A stretch of DNA of 37,902 nucleotides from Fimbriiglobus sp. (GTDB taxonomy: Bacteria; Planctomycetota; Planctomycetia; Gemmatales; Gemmataceae). Numbering within the stretch: position 1 is the first letter of the stretch; every line of letters begins with the position of its first letter. Position numbers and translations under genes: made by a program. The DNA lies in assembly GCA_025352235.1 (NCBI GenBank), contig JANXTU010000550.1:1-37902 (forward strand). Direction: 5' to 3'. The notes under the pieces were generated by a model, which was given only the letters and a program-made list of their open reading frames with translations, was not told the origin of the DNA and did not search any database. Of this stretch, positions 1 through 8,200 are shown piece after piece.

Positions 1-137
1 AGGTGGCCAAACTGGGCGGCTACCTGGCCCGCGCGAGCGACCCGCCACCCGGGAACATGGTCGTCTGGCGTGGCCTCACCCGACTCGCCGACATCCTTCT
101 CGGGTTCGAGTTGGACAGACAAGTTGTGGGTAATTGA
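1..137 (+). CDS. IS4-type transposase, C-terminal end (cut by window edge)
   Basis: An open frame enters from the left edge (codons in phase with position 3) and stops at TGA 135-137. The last 44 residues contain GGYLARASDPPPGN followed by WRGLTRLADILLGFEL. This is the typical C-terminal tail of IS4/Tn5-type DDE transposases, in which a Gly-Tyr-Leu-Ala segment and a Trp-Arg-Gly-Leu helix follow the catalytic core. The catalytic residues would lie outside the window, so I cannot tell whether the gene is intact. The family call rests on this tail only. Confidence 0.7.
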   Translation, partial: VAKLGGYLARASDPPPGNMVVWRGLTRLADILLGFELDRQVVGN

Positions 138-138
138 A

Positions 139-189
139 AGCCGGCGAAGTACCGGCTGCGTTCATCACGATGATCCTCGAGCTCGTGAT
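139..189. repeat. Two short inverted repeats after the transposase stop
   Basis: AGCCGG (139-144) pairs with CCGGCT (152-157), and ATCACGA (164-170) pairs with TCGTGAT (183-189). They begin 2 nt past the transposase stop codon. They could be a weak terminator or part of the IS end. No T-run follows, so neither role is firm. Nothing else is visible up to 300. Confidence 0.3.
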
Positions 190-300
190 ACCCGGTAGCC
201 GAGCTTCCTCTCCACGGAGTTTCGGTGCGACCGCGACTTAACGTATGAGAGGCAGTCAACGATTCGCGTCGTAGAAGTGGCAGGAGGTTCGGCGTGGGGG

Positions 301-678
301 CTACTCGTCCTTGCCAATTGCCACTTTTTGTTCAGAACCGTTCTGCTTGATCACGGCCATCTCGCCCTTCGTCTGGGCCTCCTCTATCGCCTGGAGCTGC
401 ATGGTATCCGCCTTGACGACCTCGGAACGCTCACCGTCTGCGAAAACGACGTACAGTTTCAAGCCTCCCCCTACCACCACGAGAACCACGCCGACGATTT
501 GGCCCCACCCAAACGGGACCGTGAATGAAATCGTCCCAATAGTGAGGAGAACATCGCCGGCCGCATTTATCTGCTTGGTGTTTGGAGCATTTCCCCCGCC
601 ACATCCCACGCACGTCGCCAAAACCGGCGCACACGCTGCGGCAAGGAATTGCCGCCGACTACCCCTGCCGTAACGCAT
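301..678 (-). CDS. Small predicted lipoprotein or secreted membrane protein
   Basis: 125 aa. The N-terminus RGSRRQFLAAACAPVLATCVGCGGG combines a twin-arginine-like RRQFL start with a hydrophobic stretch and a Cys in a loose lipobox-like context (CVGC, about residues 23-26), so export and possible lipidation are plausible. A second hydrophobic segment, about residues 59-78 (IVGVVLVVVGG), is followed by a charged tail rich in Glu, Lys and Gln. No domain is recognised. No clear ribosome binding site precedes the ATG at 676-678. Its upstream side runs straight into the IS66 element, which may have separated it from its native promoter (inference). Confidence 0.6.
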   Translation of the reverse strand: MRYGRGSRRQFLAAACAPVLATCVGCGGGNAPNTKQINAAGDVLLTIGTISFTVPFGWGQIVGVVLVVVGGGLKLYVVFADGERSEVVKADTMQLQAIEEAQTKGEMAVIKQNGSEQKVAIGKDE

Positions 679-735
679 CAGTTACTTGAAGTCCGGCTGG
701 CGCCCGGCATCGGTATCGGGTAGTCCTATGGTACT

Positions 736-2175
736 TTGATCGCACCGCCGCCGATACCGACGACCGCACTCGAACCCGCCTTCCTGGCCGCGTTTCGCAG
801 CGGCACCCTCACCCGAGACCAAGCCGCGGAAGTCTCGCGCCGCGATCCCCTCGAAATCCAGTTCCTCTTGCTCCAGCTCTCGGCCGCCGTCGCGGTCCTC
901 GCGATGGCGGCCGGGCCGCACACGCCGTCCAGCGCGTGGCCGCCCGGCTCCAAACCGGCCCCCAAAGCCCGCCCGAAGAAGCCCGGTGCCAAGCCCGGCC
1001 ACGAGGGGCACAGCCGGCCCAAGCCCGAACGGATCGACCGCGTCGTCGTCCACGAATTGCCGCCGTGCCCCTGCTGCAACGGCACGCTCGCCGACGGGAA
1101 GTCGCCCCGCAAACGCGTCATCGAAGACATCCCCGCGAACCTGAAAGTCGAAGCGGTCGAGCACGTGATCCCGCGCGGCTACTGCAAATCGTGCGACAAA
1201 CAGTACGAGCCCAAAGTGCCGGACGCCCTGCCCAACGCCACCCTCGGCCACCGCGCCGTGGTGCTCACGGCCTGGCTCCATTTCGGCCTCGGCACGACGA
1301 CGAGCCAGGTCATCGAAGTGCTCGACGGCCATCTGCAAGTGCCGATCTCGGCCGGCGGGTTGATCGACATTTGGCACCGGCTCGCCGGGGTGCTGCGGCC
1401 GTGGTACGACGAGATCCGCGACCTCTGCCGGAACGCCCCGGTGCTGCACCTCGATGAGACCGGCTGGCGAACGGCCGGCCGCGACGACTGGCTCTGGTGC
1501 GCGACCGCCGAGGGCGCGACCTACTACTGGATCCACGAATCGCGCGGCCGCGACGCACTGGGCGACTTCTTCGCCGAGGAGTTCCAGGGGGTGCTCGTCA
1601 CCGACTTCTGGCGGGTCTACGATTCGGTGGCGAAGTATCAGCAGAAGTGCTGGCCCCACTTGCTTCGGGACTTGAAGGAGGTCGATGCGAAGGCGGCGGA
1701 CGAGGAGTGGATGGGGTTCTCGAAGAAGTTGAAGCGGATCTACGCCGACGGCATTCGACTGAAACTCGCGCGGGACGACTTGGGCCAAGCGGTCTTCGAC
1801 AGCCGCGTGGCGGCGTTGCACCAACGCCTGCTCGACCTGGGCCTGACCGAGTGGACCCACCCCGACGCGCGCCGATTGGCGAAGCGGTTGGTGACCTATT
1901 GGGAATCGCTGCTGCGGTTCGTGGAGCACCGCGCCGTGCCGGCGGACAACAACCGCGCCGAGCGGGAGATCCGCCCGGCCGTCCTGATGCGCAAGGCCAG
2001 CTACGGCAGCGGGAGCGACCGCGGGGCCGATACGCGGAGCGTGCTGATGAGCATCTACCGCACCCTGAAGCAGCACGGCGGGGACGTTCTGAACGCAACC
2101 GAACAGGCCCTGCGGGCCTACATCGCCGACGGCAAACTACCCCCGCTGCCAACCGATCTCACTGCGGGAGCCTGA
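736..2175 (+). CDS. IS66-family transposase
   Basis: 479 aa, the usual size for a single-ORF IS66-family transposase. Order of parts: an N-terminal leucine-rich helix; a Pro/Lys-rich linker ending in KPGHEGHSR; a zinc-finger segment with CPCC and later CKSC; then the DDE core. The core shows the first Asp in HLDETGWR, the second in VTDFWRVYDS, and the Glu in NNRAEREIRP, followed by a conserved RKASYGSGSDRG-type segment. The frame is intact and probably functional. The start is TTG at 736; an ATG at 728 leads straight into a stop. I looked for terminal inverted repeats in 680-735 and 2176-2325 and found only a poor match, so the element borders are not defined. No accessory IS66 orfs (TnpA/TnpB) are beside it. 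Confidence 0.9.
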   Translation: MIAPPPIPTTALEPAFLAAFRSGTLTRDQAAEVSRRDPLEIQFLLLQLSAAVAVLAMAAGPHTPSSAWPPGSKPAPKARPKKPGAKPGHEGHSRPKPERIDRVVVHELPPCPCCNGTLADGKSPRKRVIEDIPANLKVEAVEHVIPRGYCKSCDKQYEPKVPDALPNATLGHRAVVLTAWLHFGLGTTTSQVIEVLDGHLQVPISAGGLIDIWHRLAGVLRPWYDEIRDLCRNAPVLHLDETGWRTAGRDDWLWCATAEGATYYWIHESRGRDALGDFFAEEFQGVLVTDFWRVYDSVAKYQQKCWPHLLRDLKEVDAKAADEEWMGFSKKLKRIYADGIRLKLARDDLGQAVFDSRVAALHQRLLDLGLTEWTHPDARRLAKRLVTYWESLLRFVEHRAVPADNNRAEREIRPAVLMRKASYGSGSDRGADTRSVLMSIYRTLKQHGGDVLNATEQALRAYIADGKLPPLPTDLTAGA

Positions 2176-2325
2176 TGGGTTACCCCCTGCCATGATGGTT
2201 TAGGTCGCTCATTACAAGCCTCGGTTGTTGGGGCTACTTGACCACCCCTGCGCCACGCCGCCAAACATGGATTGGATAGAACTCGTCGTGACCATTCTGA
2301 CCTTCTACAAGCTACCCTGAGAAAC

Positions 2326-5300
2326 CTAAAATAAATCATCTCCTTTTGGGCGACTCGCTTTTCGCGGAGAGGGATCCGCTGGTGAATTTGCAGCCGGAAT
2401 TTCAGAGAGCTTGGGGCTTTGATGTTCAGTGAGAATGTCTTTCTTGCCGTCGGTAGTATGCGAGACTCTCGCCTTACCTTTGCGAGCTTTCCATCGGCGC
2501 CAGCGAATGAAAGCGAACACGCTCAGCGGGAGCGCGATCAGCCCGGCGATGAGCCAGACCAACCCGGTGCGGAAATAGAAGTTTTTCGGCTTCACCTGAT
2601 ACGGAATTTCCTCTTCCCACTCGATGTCACGCCCTTGCGGGTCTTTGCCCGTGATCGTCAGGACGAGGATGATGCCGGATTTCTGTTCGATAGAGGGATG
2701 GGAATGCCCCTCTTCGATGGCCTTTTGTGCTTCGGCCGACAGATCGATTTCCAACCCGAACGGAATCCAAGTTTCCTTAGGCATGTCACCGGCTTCGCCC
2801 AAAGGTCCAATCGCTTTGGCCGCGAAGTGGACTTTAGGATCGAATTGATCGGTAGTCGGTATCTGCTTGCGAGTCAGGAATCCATCGCGTTCGGCATCGC
2901 TGCCGGCGATGAGGTATTTGACCCGAAGTCGGTATCGAGGATTCGAGAGGGTTTGGCTTTGGATTTTGACTCGCGCGAGCTCCAAAGCCGAAACTTGTGA
3001 GGGGCCGTAAATCAGCTCGAAGAGGCCCTTCGAATGCTCCAGTGTATCGCTGCGCGGATCCGCAGTTCTGGCCAGACCGAGAAGGCAACTTTCACCCTCG
3101 ATTTTGTACGGAACGGTAACCATCGGATCCAAACCGATCGTGTATTCCCCGAAGGCGGCTTGTTCCGTCGGAAACGTGAACTGACCAGAAAATTCGCCGT
3201 CACCGGCTTGGATATCGCCATTCTTCCCATCATCGCTGAGCACGATGGGCAAAGTCGTATTCGGATCGTCTTTGCGGCGGGCCTGCAGAGCTGGTGGCGG
3301 CGCCGCGCCGGCCGTCAATCGGATGCGGACGATCACAATGTCACCGCCAGCGAAGAGGAGTCGCTTCGGAACCCCCGGCTTCGCGACTTCATTCGCCGGA
3401 CGATTGTCCCCAGATTTATGGAGAGTGATTTGGGCAGGAACGGTCGCGGTCATTGGAGGCGGCGATCCGATGGTCTGCCCCACCGCAACGAGCTTAAATC
3501 GGCAAGGTCCACCACGCGTCTGCGGAACAGTGACGCTGCCAGTAGCAAGCGTGGTGATCTCGTCTGGCCGAGTCTCTGCGAAGACGATCGCCTCCTCCCA
3601 TCCCGGATGATCGTCCGAGAGAATCTTCCACTCCCCAATTCTTGATTTCACCCCCCGTACAGCGACGCGGAGTGTTTTCTCGCTCGGATCGACATTCAGA
3701 CTCGGCACGAGTCCCGATACGACGAATTCGATAGGGAGTTCAACGACCGATCCTGCGGGTAGCCAAGCGTTTGGAGCGGCGACATCCACTCCTTCGATTC
3801 GCGGCGTGAACCGCAACAATGCCCCATATCGGCCTGGGGCGAGTGGACCCGGAGTCAATTTGAGCGACAAGTCTTGTGCGGCGCCTTTAGCTAATGGTGT
3901 TGTCGCACGCTTCGTCTCGGGCGGATCGCTCGGTCGGTGGAGGACATTCGGACTCCCTGCATCGGCGGCGAGCAATTCCAGCCCGTCGAACCATGGTTTT
4001 TCACCAGCTTTGAGTAAGGGCGCACCCGGCGACGCAACGACTTCCGCCGTCCAACGAACGGTTCCGGGCAGTGTGGGCGTCAGACGCATTTTCTTCTCGA
4101 CCACTTGCGTACTACCAACGGGCAACTCGAAACGGACGCGATCCGCCGGCTCGACCCCATCCGCCACTACCGGTAGAGCTGTTAGCCCGTAGCGTTGGAC
4201 TTGCATGGCGATAGGCCCGGTAGCCGCGAACGTCTTCGTTTCCCCTTTGCTGGTGAGGGCTTCCAACTGAAACTCGAGTTCGAATCTGTAGTCCCCATTG
4301 TCAGCACTCTCCGGGACTTCTACCGCCAAGCGATACTCCATGTCGGCGGAGTGCGGTTTCCGGGCACCGAAGGCGGCCCCAAGCACCGTTTGCCACGCGG
4401 TCTCACGCATGCCGACAAGTCTGACGGCGGGGAGTGAAATATCTCCCGACCCTTGCGGCGATTGCTTGGGACGCGCCTTCACGTTCATAACTTTCGTACC
4501 TTGTGTCAGCAGAGCCATCTCAAGGGTGATCGGCCATTCGACCGTGGTGCCCGCCAAGACCATGCTCTCCAGTTTGTCCTTGCGGTACCCGACGAAATTG
4601 ATGTTCAATTGATCGACCAAGACGATCAATCTCAATTCCTTAGCCGAGATCGGCGAAGGTGATCCGGCCGTGGCCCGCAAGGGAATTGCCGCTTCGTAGC
4701 GCCCCGGAAGCAGAGGTTTTTCGTCGAGGGGTCTTAGAGTCAGTGAGAGAGGGGTCTCTCGCTTGGCGACCCCCGAAGGGACAGCGCCGTACGCCGTCGG
4801 TTCGTTGCCGGTGCAGCGCAGTTTCATAACGTTGTCCGACGCCACTTCTCCGGGGGGAGGAACGCGACGGAATTGAACGATAGCATCGGCGGGGATCTCG
4901 AACTTTACGATCGCTTGATCGATGAGATCGGTTTTCAAATGCAACCGAGTTTCGTCCTGAGCCGAGCGGACTTTTGGGTCTTTCTCCTTGGAATTTGAGA
5001 GTTCGAACACCAACTTATCGCTCACAATTTCCAGCAAATAGTCACTTTTTCTGAGGTCGATTCCGAATTCGACTTTTTGCGGTTTTGCTGTCGCCGCGAC
5101 GAGGCCGTCCGGGATATTCGATTCGGCTTTGACTTGGGCGCGGAGACCATTGCGCGCGACCTGACCCCAATCGAGTTTTGTCAAATCGACCTCGAGATCG
5201 GCCGTGGCCAAGCCGGACTTTCCTTTGAACGTTACCGGAAGCACAGTAGGATACTTGAACGCGGTGCCTAGCCAGGCAAATTCGGCTCGGACTACATCAC

Positions 5301-7281
5301 CGTTGGGGAGGATCAGATCATCGGCTGCGAATTTCGTATCGAGGGTCAAGATAACGCGACCCCGACCGGCGGATTGGCCGTGGGTGCGGATGACCGTCGC
5401 ATCGGGGAGTTTGATCTTCGGGTAGCCGGTGATGCTGAATTGGCGCCGGAGCAGCTTTCGCTTCGCTTTGCCCAGCGGGTGATCCGGATATTTCTCATCG
5501 CTGCAGACGGTTTCAATTTCTACATCGAGGTTCCATTCGCCGCAGAATTCGACCGGGGGAATTTTGCTCTCGAAGGCGGTGCGCGCGATATTCCATTTCG
5601 CCGAGAACCCCCATTTTGTTGCCCCTGGTTCCCGGTGGAGCGGGATAAGCATCAAGTCGTAGGGGGACTGCGGCGAACCATCGGGACCATTGCGAAAGAT
5701 CCTCGCACGAACCTGGAACATCTCCGGTTCGAGTTTCGCGGTCTCGATGTCTTCGAAATCGACATGAATCGGCACGGCATCGAGCAATGTGTATCCGACG
5801 GGTGACAACTCGGCCAACTGGACTTCGGGAGTGATCGGCCTTAATCCAAATTCGCAAACCGCGATTTGATCCGCAGGATGTTGAACGGAGATTTCCCGAA
5901 TTCCCGAGCCCGCATCGGGCAATATTTGAAGATAGTCGTGAGATCTCGAAGTGAAACTCCGCGCGGTGATCGGCGGTTTTCCAGGTTGGAGGATCGACGA
6001 TTTCGGGGCGCGGGCTTGCTTGCCTTGCTGGCCCGCCTTTGTGTACAAGAATGCTCCGAGATCTTGGCAAACTTCGAGCGCAGGGGTACTGAAGCCGACC
6101 TCCATTTCATTCCGCCGTTTGAATTCGCTCTGGACTTTCCAGCGCTCTCGAAGTTCCCAACCGACGCTTTGGAGTTGTTCAAACAAAGTGAGGTTGTCCC
6201 GTGAAAAAAAGGCCGCTCCCCGAAAGTTTTTTGCCCCCCCCGCCGCGGGCCGGGCCGCCGTCACAATCCGTTCGAGCATCGATTTGTCGATTTCTTTCCC
6301 CAGGCCGAATGTGAAGACATTCGCACCGACTTCCTCGAACGGCTTCATCACTTCATCGATGCTCGCGTTCTTTTTCTCCGACAACGATTTAGAATCGCTT
6401 TGAGCCATCTTCTCGAGTTTTTGTTGCCAATCTTTCTCTTTGAAAAAAGCCACTCGCTCAGTCGGAGTGAATTTCAAAAATCTTTCTGGGAAGAGCGACG
6501 ATAGCGTTTTGCTTCCCCATTGAAACACCTTGGGTTCACCCTCGGCGCCGCGGACCCTAGCCGAGTTTGTGTTTTCCCACCCCGAAACATCCGGTGACCG
6601 TTCATTGAATAGTCTGGCGTCGCACTCATCGACACCGTCGGTGAAGAGTAGCACGAATCGAGGTCTGGCCGGACCGGGCGGTTGCTTAAGGAGCCCCATT
6701 TCTGGCAAAGATCGAAGAGTCAAGACATTTGCCGTACCAGTGCCCAAATACGCCCAAACGGTTTCGCCCTTCACCGTCGGAACGGGTACGAAGCTTTCGA
6801 TCCGATTGTCTTCCGGATTTTTTTTACGCAGGGGCGACTCCACCTTCTCGAACTCCGATATCTGATTTTTGGCGTTCTCCAACGTCAATTCGTGTTGTTG
6901 CAATCTCTTCACGGCCTCCTTCAATGCTTTCCTGCCGTGTTTCATTTCGACGAAGCCGTTGCTCTGGCCCTCGATGCCCGCGGTCACCAGGACGGCGTCC
7001 GTTTGGAATAACACCAACGCGACACGGTCGTTGTCGTTCGCGGTATCGATCAAGAATTGAATCCCGTCCCAGCGAATTCCATCTGGGTCGGTCGCGCGCG
7101 AAACGATTTTGCCATCCACAGTGTCGAGGGTGTTCGAGTTCTTCGACATACTCAGCGACACGTCGACGACCAAGATCAAATCCATGGGCGTTTCGGCGCG
7201 TTTAATGGTCGCGGCGAAGAGGGGGCAAGCGGCCGCGAGCAGCAGCGCGCTGGCGGCCGTGAATCGAAGGGAATGGAGCAT
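2326..7281 (-). CDS. Giant secreted, C-terminally anchored vWA-domain protein
   Basis: 1651 aa, last gene of the six-gene operon. A signal peptide covers residues 1-24 (hydrophobic core, cleavage near LFAA). A von Willebrand A domain follows at once: MIDAS motif DVSLS at 40-44, a MIDAS-type Thr in TGTAN (181-185) and the TDG segment of LLFTDGVDECD (214-216), so the metal site looks complete. Residues of about 400-1560 are Pro- and Thr-rich beta-type sequence resembling tandem Ig-like modules. One membrane helix lies at about 1573-1591 (GLVWLIAGLIALPLSVFA), followed by a basic, then polar cytoplasmic tail of about 60 residues. The protein is therefore predicted to face outside the cytoplasm. 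GAGAGG precedes the ATG by about 9 nt, and the start lies 34 nt after the stop of the upstream gene. vWA domains bind protein ligands through a metal; the partner is unknown. Confidence 0.85.
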   Translation of the reverse strand: MLHSLRFTAASALLLAAACPLFAATIKRAETPMDLILVVDVSLSMSKNSNTLDTVDGKIVSRATDPDGIRWDGIQFLIDTANDNDRVALVLFQTDAVLVTAGIEGQSNGFVEMKHGRKALKEAVKRLQQHELTLENAKNQISEFEKVESPLRKKNPEDNRIESFVPVPTVKGETVWAYLGTGTANVLTLRSLPEMGLLKQPPGPARPRFVLLFTDGVDECDARLFNERSPDVSGWENTNSARVRGAEGEPKVFQWGSKTLSSLFPERFLKFTPTERVAFFKEKDWQQKLEKMAQSDSKSLSEKKNASIDEVMKPFEEVGANVFTFGLGKEIDKSMLERIVTAARPAAGGAKNFRGAAFFSRDNLTLFEQLQSVGWELRERWKVQSEFKRRNEMEVGFSTPALEVCQDLGAFLYTKAGQQGKQARAPKSSILQPGKPPITARSFTSRSHDYLQILPDAGSGIREISVQHPADQIAVCEFGLRPITPEVQLAELSPVGYTLLDAVPIHVDFEDIETAKLEPEMFQVRARIFRNGPDGSPQSPYDLMLIPLHREPGATKWGFSAKWNIARTAFESKIPPVEFCGEWNLDVEIETVCSDEKYPDHPLGKAKRKLLRRQFSITGYPKIKLPDATVIRTHGQSAGRGRVILTLDTKFAADDLILPNGDVVRAEFAWLGTAFKYPTVLPVTFKGKSGLATADLEVDLTKLDWGQVARNGLRAQVKAESNIPDGLVAATAKPQKVEFGIDLRKSDYLLEIVSDKLVFELSNSKEKDPKVRSAQDETRLHLKTDLIDQAIVKFEIPADAIVQFRRVPPPGEVASDNVMKLRCTGNEPTAYGAVPSGVAKRETPLSLTLRPLDEKPLLPGRYEAAIPLRATAGSPSPISAKELRLIVLVDQLNINFVGYRKDKLESMVLAGTTVEWPITLEMALLTQGTKVMNVKARPKQSPQGSGDISLPAVRLVGMRETAWQTVLGAAFGARKPHSADMEYRLAVEVPESADNGDYRFELEFQLEALTSKGETKTFAATGPIAMQVQRYGLTALPVVADGVEPADRVRFELPVGSTQVVEKKMRLTPTLPGTVRWTAEVVASPGAPLLKAGEKPWFDGLELLAADAGSPNVLHRPSDPPETKRATTPLAKGAAQDLSLKLTPGPLAPGRYGALLRFTPRIEGVDVAAPNAWLPAGSVVELPIEFVVSGLVPSLNVDPSEKTLRVAVRGVKSRIGEWKILSDDHPGWEEAIVFAETRPDEITTLATGSVTVPQTRGGPCRFKLVAVGQTIGSPPPMTATVPAQITLHKSGDNRPANEVAKPGVPKRLLFAGGDIVIVRIRLTAGAAPPPALQARRKDDPNTTLPIVLSDDGKNGDIQAGDGEFSGQFTFPTEQAAFGEYTIGLDPMVTVPYKIEGESCLLGLARTADPRSDTLEHSKGLFELIYGPSQVSALELARVKIQSQTLSNPRYRLRVKYLIAGSDAERDGFLTRKQIPTTDQFDPKVHFAAKAIGPLGEAGDMPKETWIPFGLEIDLSAEAQKAIEEGHSHPSIEQKSGIILVLTITGKDPQGRDIEWEEEIPYQVKPKNFYFRTGLVWLIAGLIALPLSVFAFIRWRRWKARKGKARVSHTTDGKKDILTEHQSPKLSEIPAANSPADPSPRKASRPKGDDLF

Positions 7282-7315
7282 GGATGGGGCCTCTCAGTGG
7301 TGGGCGCTTCGGACT

Positions 7316-8197
7316 TCAACCGGCGCTGATGATGACCCAAGCGGGACTCACTAGGGCCTTCTGGCCATCCGACTTAATCATGCAGTAGCCGGGGATCACC
7401 GTTTCGATGACATCGTTCAGTACGGTGGTATCCTTCTTGCGCGAAAAGACGCGGTAGAACTTTTGCACAGTGAATGCGGCATCCGGAAGACCGATGGGCT
7501 TTTGTTGTTCCGGGTTTTGATAAGATTGCAGATGGAATTCTTCGTAGAGTCCCGGGGCGCAGTCTCGGATCTGCTTCCATAGTTTTTGCAAGAAGGGCTT
7601 CAATTCTTCGATCGCGGAATCGGGCACCGCAGAGGCGCCGACTGTCGATTCTCCGCGACCTTGGGTCAGCGCGGCAATCAACTGACTCATCGCGAAGATG
7701 GTATCACTCCCGCATGTGCGGAAATCGGGTGCGGGATCGACCGAGTCATGGAGTTTCTTGTACAACGCGTTCGCGCTGGTGTGAAGATGTTTGGAGATTT
7801 CTTTTAATTTGACTGCTTGCCCGCTTCGATTTTCATTGCTGAGTTCCAGAGCTTCGACCGCAAGTTTGAGCTGGTTATCAAGTCGCGGGTGGCGACGGCG
7901 CATTTCTTTCTGCCTTTCCTCCGGGGTCGGTGGAGGAGGAATTGGCGTCTCGGGCTCCGCGGGAGATGATACGCGTTGCTCGCCGGCTTCCGCAAGCGGG
8001 ATGACAGACTCTTCGGACTCCGCTTGGCTCTGGACTAGGGAATCCATTTGCGCGTGGATTCGAGCGAGTCGCTTGACCAGCGATCGCTTCACGGCGAGCA
8101 CAGCATTGAGCGCTTCGTCGTTTCGACGCAGTTTGGCGAGCAGACGCTCGAGGTCATCTCGAATCTCCGCGACGCGCTTCGATGGCTCGGTGGCCAT
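7316..8197 (-). CDS. Coiled-coil protein of unknown function
   Basis: 293 aa. Residues 1-65 are strongly heptad-like (EIRDDLERLLAKLRRNDEAL, then RSLVKRLARIHAQMDSLVQS) and predict a coiled coil. A proline-rich linker follows (PETPIPPPPTPEER, about 82-95), then a mostly helical C-terminal domain of about 200 residues with no family I recognise. There is no signal peptide or membrane helix, so it should be cytoplasmic. The ATG is 3 nt downstream of the stop of the Hsp70-like gene and has an AAAGGATGA ribosome binding site about 6 nt upstream. This tight spacing suggests equimolar expression with the ATPase and a role as adaptor or scaffold in the same complex (inference). Confidence 0.8.
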   Translation of the reverse strand: MATEPSKRVAEIRDDLERLLAKLRRNDEALNAVLAVKRSLVKRLARIHAQMDSLVQSQAESEESVIPLAEAGEQRVSSPAEPETPIPPPPTPEERQKEMRRRHPRLDNQLKLAVEALELSNENRSGQAVKLKEISKHLHTSANALYKKLHDSVDPAPDFRTCGSDTIFAMSQLIAALTQGRGESTVGASAVPDSAIEELKPFLQKLWKQIRDCAPGLYEEFHLQSYQNPEQQKPIGLPDAAFTVQKFYRVFSRKKDTTVLNDVIETVIPGYCMIKSDGQKALVSPAWVIISAG

Positions 8198-8200
8198 GGC

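Noticed and set aside
682-2076. Long open frame antisense to the IS66 transposase
   Set aside because: It mirrors the transposase with a low-complexity Arg/Ala/Pro-rich product; high-GC genes commonly leave such open antisense frames.
2176-2325. Terminal inverted repeat of the IS66 element
   Set aside because: The best match with 700-735 is about 8-10 of 15 positions, not better than chance in GC-rich DNA.
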